From contig VZSR01001651.1 of NCBI GenBank assembly GCA_013398615.1, forward strand, positions 2,700,970 through 2,764,969: a DNA stretch of 64,000 nucleotides. Direction: 5' to 3'. A program made the translations under genes and the position numbers. The notes under the pieces were generated by a model. That model saw nothing but the letters and a program-made list of their open reading frames with translations. It ran no database searches and was not told the origin of the DNA. This DNA comes from Brachypodius melanocephalos. Lineage: Eukaryota; Chordata; Aves; Passeriformes; Pycnonotidae. Below, one piece after another: positions 31,101 through 46,100 of the stretch; positions within the stretch are counted from its first letter, which is position 1, and every line of letters starts with the position of its first letter.

Positions 31101-34100
31101 CATAGAGTTGCCATTTTGCTGTTTGTAACAGTAAATGTGGGGTTTTTCTTACAGAAGTGTTAATTCTCTGTTTTTTCAGGACACAGGGATTCCAAAGCCT
31201 TCTCATGGGAGAAATACTTGGAAGAAACTAATTCCCAAGCAGCCCCAGTAAGAGCCTTTAAAATGGTGGGTAATTCTCTTTGATTGTTCTTGCTCAGGTG
31301 CTGTTATCCACCCTTTTTTTGCTAGAGGCTTTATTTGAGTGTGGTTCACCTTGTCTGTGCCAGGAGAGTGAAACTGTGGTTTAAGTTTAGGATCATCTCA
31401 GGACTGCTAAAACAAAAACACACACCAAAATACAAGAATTTTTTTTTTTTAATACTATGGAAAGCTGGCTTGGAAAGGATTTTTTGACTAAGTATCTTCA
31501 GTGGCTCCATTAGCAGATTTAAGGGCAGAGTCTTTGGTCTACACAGATAACTGTGGCTTCCAGAGGTATGTGGGAAGTGCCTCACAGAGGGCACAGAGAG
31601 GAGAAAGCGTGCAGTTGTCTGGTGTCTCCTTGACATGAAGTTTTAAAACGCTTTCTAAAATTCACCTTGCAGCTGTGCAAATCTGTACTTCCTGGCTGGT
31701 AAGGCTGGAATTAAGGTAGATAAGTTCATATCCAGGGTTTACGTGTGCTGATATAGATCCTAGTCTTTCTGGGGAAGAGCCAGCTGTGCCCTCCACAGAA
31801 ATAAATGTATTAACAGATGAAAGAGCATCTCTGCCAAACCCCTGGATGCTCTAAGTCCATCCTGCAGACTCAGTGTGAAGGTGCTTCTCTCAGCCTTGGG
31901 ATTGTGAGCTTTTGTTTCTTTCCTTGCAGTTCAGTGCGTTTATCTGGAATCTCACTGTGAACAGAAACAAACCAAAAACCTTTAAAATAACTATACTTTT
32001 AAATTGTTTTTTTTTTTCCTTCCATGCTGCTGGTTCACCTTGCTAAACTTTGCAATATGTTTAAAAACTCTTCCGTGCCATTATGACACTTGTCTTGGTT
32101 CCTTTTTCTGAAGTGGGAGTTGCAGGTTAATACCTGCTGCCCTCCTGTGTATTTTTGTGGAAAGGTCCTTGGTCTGAGGAGGAAAAGCAATCAGGGAGGC
32201 CTCAGATAAGAGAAGCAAAAATCCAGCCAGACAGGTTTGATAATTGCCAGATTTCAGCAGGTGTCCATGTGAGGTTGGTGCAGGCTACAAGGTGGTGTTA
32301 GGGAGGTGGAAGAGGTTTTGCCTCTTCAGAGAACTGTAAGGCTTTAACTGGAGGTATCTGCAGCACAGTGGAACTCCAGAACATCCCTGGGTTTGAGGTT
32401 TCCTATAGCTGGGAAGCACCTTGGAGCCAGGGACAGGATGAGGAGTGGAGCCTGTCAGTGGGATACAGTTGTTGCCCCCAAGGGTGGACTAAGCTTTTTT
32501 GAGCCACACTGCTAAAATCCCAGTAGAGCTGGAAAATGGGAACTTAAAACTCCCAGCCCAAGTCCTCTGTGTAAGATCTGCCATTGTGGCTTCTCCCCTC
32601 AGATTTTCAGAATCTAAAGTGTGGTGAGAAATGTCATCTGAACATAAGAGGGCTTTGCTCAGGACAGGGAGCTTGTTCAGTACTGAGAACTCCCTTCTTT
32701 GGATTCTTCCAAAGTGAAGTGTCTTCCCAAGGGGGATGCAGCTGCCTTGTCTGCCTCGTATCCTGTTTTCCCAACGTTTCTGTAGCCATTGTTCTGCTCC
32801 TTCAGGTATCAGGCTTTGAGAGAAGAGTAGAAGAACCAGTTCTGGCTCTCATGAAACTCCAGAGTGCAAATTAGCATCTACAACTGGGTTTCAAAAATGA
32901 GACAGAAAAGAAAAGGTATTTGATATATCAGCAGTTAATAGAACTCTTTCAAGCTCAAACCACGTTTATTTTCTGGCTTGGTTGGACTGAAGTGCAAATA
33001 AATGGCAAAGCTATTGATTTTTTAAAAATTATTATTATTATTCCAGCTAGCAATTACAGGAAATGAGTACATAAAAATGTGGGTTGAGAGCCAGAACAGG
33101 CATTTCTCACTGAATTAGCTTTTAACAATTTTAAAGAGCTGTCTTATGTAGTCTGGAGACACAGGTCATCAGCACAAATAGCAGGTCTTGGGTCTGGATT
33201 TCTACCCTCTCCACCCAAAAACTCAGGAGACAGCTCCAATGTAAGCATTGTTATTTCAGCCCATCCTCTAGGGCTGACAATTCCAAAACATTCATAAGCT
33301 ATTGCCAAAAGGGCAGCAACCCTTCAACAAGGCTTAAGCAAAGGGCCTGGCTCCTCTTCTGGGCAGGATTTGAACCTTGAGCACTCAGCTCCTTCTTCAG
33401 GGAGGACAGACAAGGTTGGCTGGTTCAATAAGATGCTCTTGAAAATAAAAGCAGTTTAGATTGTCTGTTTTGTGCTGTGTCCAGTGTCTGACAGCCCATG
33501 GATAGATGTCTGTGTCTGGGTGAAATGACCAAAGAGGAACTTCAGGTGTGGAGTTAAACCCCTTAGCTCAGGAGTGCATCTCCTTCCTGCCCCCAGCCAC
33601 TGGCAGTAAAAAGGGTAAAGAAGACCGGGATGGAAGCGTGATTTTAATAATTTCATTAACCTGGTCATGTTCAAATAGACAATTTACCATTTCTTGCTAA
33701 AATCCTGACCTCTGTGTGCAGAAGTGAAGAGAGACATGTTTTGAATGAGCATCCATAACCCCCCTGCTGAGGAGGTCAGAGGAGGAATCTGCAGTCAGAT
33801 AAGTGGAAAAATTGGTAAAAGCTGTCTGTTGCTTCGAGGTTACATAGGGTGCTGCAAAGGGCACACATCAGGTCAAAGGACATTCTGGAGTTCTCCCAAA
33901 GACTTCAGGGTTTGAGGAAAAGGGTGAGTGAGCCTCTGCAGGGGAAGCTCCAGGGCCAGAGCTGCTGTGAGTCCCAGCACAGCAGCTCCCAGCAGTTGTT
34001 CACAAGCAGCACAGGTGCTGTTAGAAGGAGTAACCTGTGTAATGAGGGTAACTGTGATAGCCAGGAGCTGTAGCTGATGCCAGGGAGGATGTAGGGTAGT

Positions 34101-37100
34101 GAGGAGAGGCTTCTCCTGATGGCATGTTTAGAGTGAAAAGGGGGGAACGGGCCGTTGTCCTTGCTGGTGTGACATCACAGAATAGTCAGGTTGGAGATCA
34201 TCCGTTCCAACTGCCTGCCAAGGCAGAGTCACCTGGAGCAGGTGACACAGCTAGGTTTGGAATTTTACATCCATGTGGATTTGGAATGTCACCAGAGAGG
34301 GAGACTCCACACCCTCCCTGGCCAGCTGTTCCAGTGCTCTGCCACCCTCCATAGAAAGTTCTTTCTCATGTTGAGGTGGAACTTACTGTGTTTTAGTTCA
34401 GGGCCATTGCTCCTTTTCCTGTCACTGGGCCCTGCTGGAGAGTTTGGCACCATCCTCTTACACCTGCCCTGGAGATATTCATATGTACTGCTGAGATCTC
34501 TCCCCTCTCAGTCTCCTCTTCTGGAGAAGAGCATGTCCCTGCTGTGTGGGAGGTGTGCTGTCAGGCTGGGGAGGCCGTGTCAGTGGAGCTCCTTGTGATG
34601 GTCCCTGGCCTTTTGTCCATCAGGGAAGGGTCTCTTGTCCTGGCTGGGACAGCTTCTCTGTGCTGAACCACCTCAGGCTGCCTCTCCAGCAGTTTGGGGC
34701 TGCTGACAAACTCCAGCTCAGTCCTCTTGGGGACTCTGATTTTAACCTCTTGGAAACTCTGATTTTAGCCTCTGAACAGTCTGCTGTATGAGATAACCCA
34801 AAGCTCCAAAGGCAGCTAGGGGTGGATGGAAACTGGATCACATTTCATTCAGAGCAGGTACCAGCTCTGAACTCCGAGGCTTTTTAGCATTCTGCTTACA
34901 ATCCTCTCTTCCAGCGTCCTCCTCATGGATTCCAGGTTAATACGAAGTTAGAGGCTGTGGACAGACGAAATCCCATCTTGATAAGAGTGGCAACAATCAT
35001 TGACAAAGACAATTATCGCATCAAGGTATGATCTTGCTCCCAAGTGCAGAGGCTGTGCTGGGAACCCCGGGATGGGCAGCCCAGGGAAAGCACCCCTTGG
35101 GAATGAGGAGCAGCTGTGGCCTCCAGGCCTGCCCAGCTGGAAATGATTCCTGTGGCTTTGTTTGCCGAAATCTGATGGAATTGGCCTGGTGTTAGTTACT
35201 GTTCTAATGTAGCTGTTTTGAACTAACACTTGACAGTGTGGTATCCCATCTCTTGGCATTTTCTGTGCGATCTCTGTGACTGATGGCACTGTGAGTGTTC
35301 TTCTGGGGAAGCTGCCTGACTGGGGTTTTTTTCCTACCAGGAAAGGAAAACCTAAAGCAATTTAAACCCTGGTACATGTGAGAAGCAGTATTATTCTCCG
35401 TAAATGTCACATAAATGCATTTTAACCTAGTCTTTTCATGAAAATATGTTGCCCAAATAATTGGTTATGCTTTGGCTTCTGAGGAACTAAGTATGAGCCA
35501 GCTAAAGTGGAGGCTGCACTGATGGAGACTGCATGGCCACAAGTCTCCTTCTCAAAGGATAATTACATGGTCAGGAGTGGAGTTCACTCCCCATTATCTG
35601 GTTGATTCTGAGTCTCATTACTGTGAATAAAAGCCAATAGTGGCATGATACACAATTTGTACAGTGAAACTTTGTTGCATGAACACCCAAGTAGCCTTTA
35701 AAAACTCCAGGGATCCTCAGTCTCTGTTAACCTGACCTGGATCTGAGCTACTACCAGTCTCTTCATCCAGCAGAAAATTGCAGCTTGTTCACTGCAAAGC
35801 ACACCAAACTTGCTGGCTTTTATGGTGTTTTGGGATCCACAGAAAACAAAACAAATAAGCATTTGTGTTTGCATAGCTTTGGACTTTGTGTGTTAGAGCA
35901 CTCTATGGTCTGTGGGGTGATGGACTGTGTCACCAGAACCTGGTTATTCTGTGAAACACAGATGCAGGAAAACAAAGAGACTGAGCAAGGACATGATTGT
36001 GCCTGACTGGAAGATTGATCTGAAAGATTGAGTGAATCAGCCCCAAGCTGAGCAAGGTGAAACAGGGGAAAGTTAGCATAAAAGCTGACTCATGCCCTGA
36101 ACTGTGTATTTCCCTAAGACTTCTGCTTCTTTCAGATACATTTCGATGGCTGGGACCATCACTATGATTTCTGGGTGGATGCAGATAGCCCTGACATCCA
36201 TCCTGTGGGCTGGTGTGACAAAACTGGACACGCTCTGCAAATCCCTCTAGGTAAATACAGGACACGCTGTTGGTACGCTGGATAATTTCCTAAGTGCAGT
36301 CTGCTCCTCACATACAAATCTGTTTATCTTCCTTTTTTTACTACTCTCAGGTGCTGAAGATCCAGAGGAAGCAGTGGGACAGGCATGTCCTACTCCGGGC
36401 TGCCAAGGGATTGGGCACATCCGGGGCCCCCGCTACGGAACACATTACACGTATGTGGATGAGTGCTGTTCATAACTATAACAACAACAATAGTAATAAT
36501 AACAATAATAATAATAATGATACAGCTCCAAGCAACTGCACTGCACTGAAATGATCTCAGGGTGGTTACTCTGGAGATAGCTATAACTGCAATTGCAGCT
36601 CCCTCTTGTGTCTAAGTAGGCCATTTGATCATAAATTCTGTTTATACCACGCTGCAATGCAAACAGATTCATTCACTCCAGTTTCTTCATTCCAGCAGTA
36701 CTGAAGGAGTTATATTTGTGAAATAATATACCCAAGAACAACATGCAAGGAGACAGTTAAATAGGAGAGGGCATGGGTAGGATGTTAAAGTATAAGTGAG
36801 GAGAGATTGCTCATGTTTTGTGCTCTGCCATTTGATTTCTTGTGTGCTCTTGGAAGAGGAAGCTTTTTCTCAAGTAAAATATTTTAAGAGCAAGAAAACA
36901 ATCTCAGGTGGGAGGTCAGAGGTCAGAGGACCTGGTAGTTTATAATGTGGTAAAGAGCTTTGAATTTTTCAGACTGAAAGTTGCAGAACTCTGTTGATTC
37001 ATGAAATGTTGTTCCGATAAGCAAGTTACAGAGGATGAGCTCTTCTTGTCCTCTGCGGTGGCTCTTTAGCAATATGACTTTGGTTTTTAAATCTGCTATA

Positions 37101-40100
37101 CAGTCCCCTGCTTTCTGACACCTAGAGCTGGGTAACGGCACCTCCTGAGAATGTGTGGCCCCTTTTTTTCTGGGTTTGTAATGGATTTCCCGGTCTGAGG
37201 TAGGGAAGACTGTATGACTGTAAAGCTTTCATTGCCCTCTCTCTTTCTGGTTTCTCTATCACAGCTTAGTTGGCTGCCCATACTCTGTTGTGAACCTCAG
37301 CAGAGAAAACCTGTTACAGGACCGGCTGAATGGGGAGAGACCTTCTCCTGGGAACAGCATGCAGAAAGCCAGGAGGGTGGAGAGCCCTGGCCCAATGCTG
37401 GGAGCTGGGGAGTCTTCTCAGGGTGACTCTTCACAATCCAGGTGAGCTGGATTTTACTCCTGGCCAGGTACTGCCAGCAAAACTGTTGACAAAGATGAAA
37501 ACCACCAGAATTAGCAGCGACGCAGCAGAGCATTGAGTTCATCTGTCTGTAATATTGACCTGTGCCCCAGACACTCTTAACACAGAGCAGTGCACTTTTA
37601 TACCCTCATAAGACTTAATAGGTTTCTTGATTCCTTGATCCTGGTGCTCTGGTCACATTCCAACAAAGGAAATTGCATTCTGTCTCCATACATTTTTCCT
37701 TGCTGTTTCAGTTTAAAATATGTTCTTTTCCTTCCTTTCCTGTCCTAAAACTGTTAAGCCAAGGTTATTTTGCACTATTAAACTGCAACTGTGATCCACC
37801 CTGGGTAGGCTGAGCACTGTGTGTATATCACTTAGCAGCAAACAAGTTGAGTGCTCTCAGATACTTTGTTTTCTTACAAGAAAATCTTGCAGTTGAGCAG
37901 CATTGAAGGAAACTATGTGTTAGTTCTTGGAGTACAGGAGTCGGTTAAACCTGTTATGGGACAGACCAGGATATGAAGGATTTTTTAAAATCATTTTTAG
38001 TCTTCGCAAATCCAGTCTCACTAGGCAAACTCCAGCAATATTTAGTTTTTTTGGTGTATGTGAAGACTTACCTGTATTTTAAAGTTCATTTATTTGTTTA
38101 GATTTGTAACATTTTCAAGATCTATTTGTCCAGAAAAAAAAGGAATTAATGCTTCTTTCTCCTCTCTGGCCTTCATGGCCAAATTACTTCCTCTCCTGCC
38201 ACAACTATGCAGGCATCATCATTCCCTAATTTCCATACCAAAATTGCTTGCATCTCAGTGGCACTGTTACCATAAAGCTGTCTCAGGATATTTTGAATTC
38301 TCACAGAATAAATGGCATTTTAGAATTTTAAAGTATTTCTTTTCTTCTAAGTATTCCATTTCCTGATAGTGGGAGGTCTGAATTCAGCCTGTAAATCTGG
38401 TATCACCCTGCTGCTTGTCCTCCCTTGGCCAACTCTGTAGCTCAGTTTATGCATCAAACTTAGTCATGGAAACTCTTAAATGTTATCCAGAGGTATCAAG
38501 ATTCAGAAATATTAAATCTCTTGCTTTCACCATCACACAGTGGTTTCCTGTAGCTGCTGGGATCAGAGCCTGAGTCCACAGAGGCTGATTTATTTCACAT
38601 AAACTCTCTCAATCCTTGCAGAAGAGGAACAAAGTGCTTTGTACTCATGGAGGGGAAAGTTCTGCCACAAGGTGGTGGTTGTTGCTCTCACTTGCCAGAA
38701 GCAGCCAACTTTGCTCTCCTGTGGGAGAAGGGAACAGAGCTAATGTCAGCTACTGTCATTTATCTGTCTTTCCAGAAAATCTGCACCAGAGAGTGAAAAG
38801 TGGTGTCAAAGCAGCATCCACACTCCATCAGAGCAGTCAGAAAACAGTCGGGGGAGAGGCTGGGGAGAGGAGGATTCCTCTGCAGACATCAAAGCCACAC
38901 CAAAAACGTAAACAGGAGTTTTGTGGTATATTTTCATGCATTAACAGTTGTGTTTCTTGCTGCTGCTGCTGTATCTGAAATAAAGGTGTAAATGACAAAC
39001 AGCCCTATTTAATCAGAGTTTTGCAGCAGAGTGTTTTGGAATGACATGGTAAATTTCCTCCTGTTGTTTTGGGCCCTGTCTTTCCTGCAGTAAACTCAGA
39101 TCTGAGTTCTGGCCATGAATTTATTAGAACAGCCCTTAGCTCAGAGGGAGGTCAGGGATGAAGCTATTGCTTATTTTAAGAGGAAGAAGTTTTTCATTTC
39201 TATAAAGCCCATTAATCCTCGTATAGAGAAAAAATTACATCCATTTCTGTATCTTCTGAAATGTTTTGTAATTGTTGCTTTCAGGCTTGGGTGCTCACAT
39301 GCCTATATCAAGTTTCAGCTGGTGAAACAGGAAAGCAATGGGAAAGGTTGGTTAAATTTTATTCCTTATTTCTTTGTGTGTGCCCATCTCTGCAATATCC
39401 CCACAGTCGTGAGGAGGATTCAGAACTTCACAGCTTTTTTGTCTTTGATTCCACAGTCAAGAGAAAGCACATGCTGGAGATGATGGCAATGGTAGTTTTT
39501 CTTCCTTTAAAATGCAGAGAAAGGGTAAAATTACTTAGAATTGAAAGGTTTAATACTTTGTAGAGTGGAGCCTTGTATTTATTAACTGAGAAGACAAGTT
39601 TGCACTGGTTTTTGTGCCACTGCAAACTCCTCTGTAGTGACAAGGGGATCCCAGACAGTCTGTGACTTGTGTCAGGCTGTGACAGAGCCAGCAAGGCTCA
39701 GGGGCTCAGGGGAGACTTGCTCAAAACTTAGCAGATAGTTTAGGTTCCATCAACCCCTTTTTTTAGACCCTTATGGGTATTCATAAACATGTTCTGAATA
39801 ATGAAGGACTTCTTAAAGGATCTCTTAAGGTTGAAAAAGAAAACGGAAAGCTAAATGGAAGAACAGTGGGGTTTTTTTCCTGGTACATGACAGGTTAAGT
39901 TTTCAGAGCAGCTTTCTGCTATCACTTTAGCAAACCATATGCTTAACTTTCAGATTTACTATAAAAAGCCCTTTTAGAGAACGGAGCTGACCAGGCTTTT
40001 AGGAGGATTTAACATGGTAATAAGTCTCCAATCAAAAATAGCTAAGCAGGCACAAACTAGGACAGGTGCCTGGATTTTTTTTTTTTTTAAATACTCATTT

Positions 40101-43100
40101 TTACCTAATGCTGAGTTCTGCAGTCAGAGCTGAGTGATCTGCCAGCTCCAAGCTGCAGTTGCAGCTGGCAGGGAAAGCTGCCCACTCTCCCTTCACATTC
40201 ACCATCCATGGAGTGATGGAAATCAGGGGAGGGAAATGCAATCATCCACTGACCTGTAATTTCACAATTAGCCAGAGCTTTCCTCCCAGCTAAGGTTAAA
40301 CTATGAGATCACTGCTGCTTCACCAGAGGGAAAGTCACTTGTCTAGGTCATGGTTTGAGTGCTTAGTCCAAGTATTTGGGCTTAGTGAAGGAAAGGAATT
40401 GGTCTGAGATGGAAGCAGTGCCCACCCAGCAGGGATGTGGCGGTGGGGGAAGCCTTGGGCACAAGTGGGACCTCCTGGAGCAGGAGGTGGCGACAAGATC
40501 AGCTGCCATCTGTCCCCACCACTGCAACAGTGCACAGGGAAGGAGGGGGTGACAGCCCTCTCAGGAGCAGGTCCTGCACCCTGTCATCACCAGGAGCTCC
40601 TGAACTGAGCAGTTCTTACTCAGGCTTTGTTTATCCTCCCTTGGTTTTGTTATTAGAAATTTGATGTTATCTGCTGCTGTCTCATGACCTTTAGGGATGT
40701 GGAGATGAGATGAGCTGAGGGTACTCTGGGGCCACGGGAGTGACTGTGCACTAGGACAGGCTTTACTTCCAGAGCTGCTTCCCCTTTAGCTGGAAGGGAG
40801 CTGGCAAACCCTGGGAATCTGCTTTTTCTTTGTATTTTGGCCGTTTTCCTTTGTGCTTTGCACGTAGTGACTGCTCACCCCCACATCTTACACCCCAGCC
40901 CACTGAGAGACGCTGAGCAGAGGTAGCAAAGCAGCAGAAGCAGCAGAGGCAGCAGAGCAGCAGCTGCTCCAGGCACAGGGAGCTTTCCCGAGGGCCGAGA
41001 TTCAGCAGGAATGCTGGGGGGATGCCACGGGATGGCGCTGGGCAGCCTGCCGGGCCGGGGGTCAGGGGCAGCCCCCCGTGCCGCTGGAAACCAGAGGAGT
41101 GTTTCCGAGCCTGTTCCCATCCTCTGCCTGCTTTCCTGTTGTATAACCAGCACGTCCCTGTAGGACCATGACTCTGCACTGCTCCAGTGATCTCATTAGG
41201 GAGGGGTGATTCCTTCCTCCTCTTTTTGCCTTGGTTTTCATAGCTTTTGTCACTTGACACATGAGGAGGGAGTTGATGTCTGGAGGTACCTCGAGCACTC
41301 CTGGCCTGGGAGTCTCCTGAGGAGCGAGTCTAGGCCATGCTGGCAGCAGAGCTCTGGCTACAGCTGGGGCTGGAACAGTGCCATCAGTTCCCAGCCGAGG
41401 ATGCTGTTACCAGAACTCCTCCACCTTGTCAATAAAATGCTGCAAACATCTTCTCTGTTAACAGCATGACATCATTTTCCAGGGAAGAAGCTAACGATAA
41501 AGCCTCCAGCCTGGCAATCTTATCTTTTTTTTCCCTTTCTCCTGCTCGGGAGGGTGGGGAGAACACCCTGAGAGCTCCGTGTGCCACACAGTAGCCGTGC
41601 CTGGCTCTGCTCACCCTGCCTTGCTTTCCCCTCCAGGCTGTGACCGTTCCTCCTGCTCTGTTGTCATTACTCCTCCTTGAAGCCTGCCTCTGACTTGTCT
41701 TGTTTCCTTTTCCAGGCCCTGATTTGGATCTCCAGCAGGCCCTCCACCAGTCTATCTTCATGCCTTCCCTGGCCTCTAACCCGACCCACCGCCTGCATCT
41801 CTTCTGGGAGCAGCACTGCAGGCTCTTGCCGGAGGTCTCGGGCCTGACAGCCAAACAAGTTGCCAAATGGACTGTGGAGGAGGTGAGTTACCTGTTCCCT
41901 GCTCCACTCTCCGAGGCTGCAGGAATGCCAGAGCACTCCTCTTCTGGAGTCCTGGCTGGGAGACATTTTTATTTCCTTCCCTCTCCTAGGCAGTGCTCTT
42001 CTGTTTGCTGTGCATTTGCCACAGCTAACTCAGCTGGAAGTTAGACCCAAGACCATTTATCAGGGAGGGGAAGGACCCCTGTTAACCCTCTGGTATCCAC
42101 AGCTTATTGACCTCAACAAGATTCCCTCCCACCCTCTGTTTATTTACCCCTTGATCTCTCAGTCCTCAGGCCTGAAGCATCATTCTGACAGCAGATTCCC
42201 TTTCTGTGATCTCCCTCCCCCTCTCCTGTGACTTAGCTGCTGATTCACTTTTACAGTGCAGAGAATTCCAAATTGCACTGTGCATGCCCACTCTTGCAGT
42301 GTCTCCCTGCCTGATTCCCTGGGAACAAAAGTGCCCACAGCCTGACCTGATTTCTGGCAGAGGTAGCTGTGCAGCTGGAGATGTGTCTCTGCAGCTCTTC
42401 AGATGTCTCCTGTAATTAGGTGGTGTGTGAAAAAGCCAGTGTTTTGTGTGCTGAGTAGTTGGTTTTTGCCTCAATGCCTTGGGCATAAATAATATTTCTC
42501 TCTGTGCTTGGGAAGTGGTGACAATTTGGATCCTGGTGCTTAATTGCAGGGCATTTAATTCCAGAGAAATGTGCTGTAGTGTTGTACTTGCAAGGATGCA
42601 GGGAATCTGCAAAGCAGGAAAAAGGTGCTACTGTTCATGATGCAGAGAGAATCTTCAGAGACTTTTAGAAAGTGCATTTTCCCTAAGTGTCTCTTAACGT
42701 CAGATAAATACAATCTTGACTTTGCTCTTCATGCTGGAGAAGTGGTGGGAGTCTGGTGGGATTGCAGTGATGTGGGAGATGGGAAAGGGACAGACCAATT
42801 AGTGCTGATGTTTTAAAACCTGGGTTTTTTGGTTTTTTGTTGAGTTGTTGTGATTTGGTGGTAGTGTTGGGTTTTGGTTGTGGGTTGGGGTTTTTTTGTT
42901 GTTGTTTTTTTGTTGTTGTTTTTTTTTGTTTGTTTTGTTTTGGTTTGGTTTTTTTGTTTTTTCTTTTTAATAAAAATGTGTTAGAATTAAATTCATACCG
43001 AGGAGGGAAAAAAATCTCTGAAATATTTACTTTTCCTGTCCTTTTGAGAAAGCTTCCAATGATTTGTCCAAAAGGTCTTTTAGCAAATCAATAAAGTCAG

Positions 43101-46100
43101 AAGCAGATAATCCTCTGACATGATAATCAAAATCTCTTTCTTTTGGATAAAACAGGAGGCTGCTTCATGGAAGTAGTGTCAGGATCCAAGCTAAATAAAA
43201 TTTGTCCTTTGCAGCTGACCTTTAAAGCAACTGCTGGGTAAATTTAACTGAGATATTAGTTTGATAACAGATGAGTGTGAGCAGGGACCACAGACATGGA
43301 TGCAGGGCACTGGATGTAGTGATTCAAACCCAGAATAAACTGAACTCTACTGCAGCCTGAAACAACTGGGGAACTTTTGACTGCCAGTAGCTGTGTGAAT
43401 GGCACATTAAAAAGCTCAGTTGCAGCACCACAGTGGACTGGCTGAAGTCATTACAGGTTTTATCTTGAATTTCAGTAAAGTGGGTCTGGTTTTGCAAATT
43501 ACGTTCATCACAGATTCCCAGAGGAGTCAATTTGGGCTCTCTCTGAGCACTTGCAGGGTCAGCATGTGCAGTGCAATGTAGCCACAGGTCTGGGAGTTGA
43601 AAGCAACAGGACTTGCTGTGTTTTAGGGAGTCCAAAGTACATTTGGTCTCTTGGCATTTGGGCTCCCAACATCTTCCTGCAGGGTAAACATTTGCCTTTG
43701 TGTTGTGCTTTGAACTCTGCTGCACAAAGGAGTCCATTCTGCTGATCTGAAACAGGAGTGATGGGCGTGTAAAATTCTCCTTTGGTTTCAGGCTGAAGAA
43801 CTGTTTTTATTATATAAAATCCACATTAAGGAAAGAAAAGTTCCTTTAATTCTCTGCTGGGTGAGAACAGCTGAAATGGCAGAGCAGGAGCAGCAGCAGC
43901 AGTACTTAGTGGCCCTCAAGCTAAGAAAGTTGTGGTAACAGTGAGCAGTCACTAAGAGTAGTTACTTTAATGCAGCCTTGGTATTTATTGAAAGCTTCCT
44001 GTCATGTTTTCAGAGCACAGACTATTTACTCATACAGGAACAAGAAGATGTGCTAGAGTTGTATTGTTCATTAGTTAATCCTGCTTCAAATGCTGATATC
44101 TGGGACGGGGGGGAGTGTCCTTGTGCCAAAGTGTGAGTGGGTTTCTAAATCCCAGTTATCCCAACTCCTCTTTGTGGCCTCAGAGGGGGTCAGTCCTGCA
44201 TTAACTGTTGAAGGGGTGCAGTGTGGGGCTGCGTTGTCACCGTGGGCCATCAATCCTGTGCTGATCTCTGTGTGTCTGGCACACGTCAGCACCTTCCAGC
44301 AGGGTTGTGTCCAGTTTCCAGGGTGTTCTCAGGATTACACAAAGCTCTTTTTCAAGCCTTTTCCCTTCACCAATGTGCTTTGGGAGTGTAAGAGTTTGCA
44401 GCATGGCAGTTGAGCCATGAGGTGGCTACAGCAGGAAGAGCCAGCAGACTTTCACCCCCTCATAGAAAAGCTCTGATCCCACTGAGATGTTCCCAACCTG
44501 TCCAACACCTGTCCCACCCTCACTTTGAGCCCCTCCAGAAAGTCTCAGCATTTCCCAGGGTACAAGGCTTCTCTGCCATCATTGTGGGGTTGTCTTGGTT
44601 TCCTGTGGTGTTTTGTTCTTGTGCTCCCAAGCCTCCCTCATCCCTCAACTGCCCCATCTTTGTTTGGGAACCCTCCTCCCCATCAGTGACAGCCAGGCTG
44701 TCCCTGTGGCTCAGTGGCACCTGGGGTCTGTCTCATGTCCTGGGGACCTTCTGTCCCATTTTCTCCTCTTGCATCTTCCTTCCCTCTCTGTTCTCCATTC
44801 CTGGTAAACCCCAGGGCTGCTGTTTGTTCAAAAGGCCTCTTTAGTGGGGCAGGGAGCTTGCAGTGTCTCTACAAAGGACTTGGGGGCAGATCAAAGGTCT
44901 GTCACTCTGTGTTGGTGACAATAGCCATCAGCAGTTGTGTGGGGAAGGATACAGGAGCAAGGCAAGCCCAGGTCATTCCTTGGAGATGTCTGCCAGCCTC
45001 TCAGTGCCACAGACACTAAAGAGCACTCAGCTCTTGCCCCGAGGGTCTGACTGTCTATTAAATTATCGCAGGAACCAGACCAGGCAGAAGGATTTTCATG
45101 TGTGTTTTAGTCATTAGCAGATGGAGGTACTCAAAAGGAAAGTAGTATTTAGTTATTGGTTGTTAATAGGAGTTTACACTTCTACAGAAGAAAATTTGGA
45201 GTCACTGCCCAACACAGATGTAGATGTTAGGGGTTCCCTTTAAGATGGAGCAGAAGAGGAGGACGGACAGGGATGCTCTGCTTTCGGGTTACATAACAGA
45301 AATCACCAAGTCGGAGCTGCTCCTGCCAGGGCAGAGCAAACCTGGAGGGCACTCTGAGAGCCCTGTTTCTGCCTGGCTGGAGCTGGGAGGAAGGAATGAC
45401 TCCAAGTCTAGTGGTAGGATGATCTGGAGGTACGGGGATGTGATTTAGGGGAGACTTCAACAGTTCTGACTTGAAGGGAGCCTGTATCTGACAGTGACCC
45501 CTCCCAACTGCTTGTTTGTGTACAGGGAAGAAATGCCACATCTGCAACAACTCACATGGTTATGCCTCATGAAGCAGAGCTGCTCCTGCAAGGGAGCATC
45601 CAATTAACAGGAGATGTTTGATCTGATTATGCCGCAATATACAAATCTCCTGTGAACCAGTGAAGCTGCAGCTGGAGAAGACAATGCACATTAAGTCATC
45701 CTCTACTGCACACAGGGCTGCTCCTCACACTCCTTGGTGTTACATAATGTAACCCCAGGGCTGCTTGCATGACTCTGGGGAGATTATTCCAAATGTTAAC
45801 AGATTCCTTGCTTAGAAAGGTTTTCCCTGATGTGAAATGTAAAATTAACTTTTACTTGTTTAATCCTCTTGGTTCCTTGGCTCCTGTGTACCCAGCACAG
45901 ATTAAATGAAACCAAAACTCCTTTGCTTCCCAGTTCTTCTACCTTTGCATGTTGGCAAACCAGCAGTGCTCATTCAGTTGATTTATCTTGTCTCTTACAG
46001 GCATGTCATCTTGGGAAACTGTCTAAATCCTTTTTTCGTGTTAGTTTTACTTTCCATCAGTACTGTAGAGAAAGTTAAGTTGTGAGTGAGTTTAAAGTAG

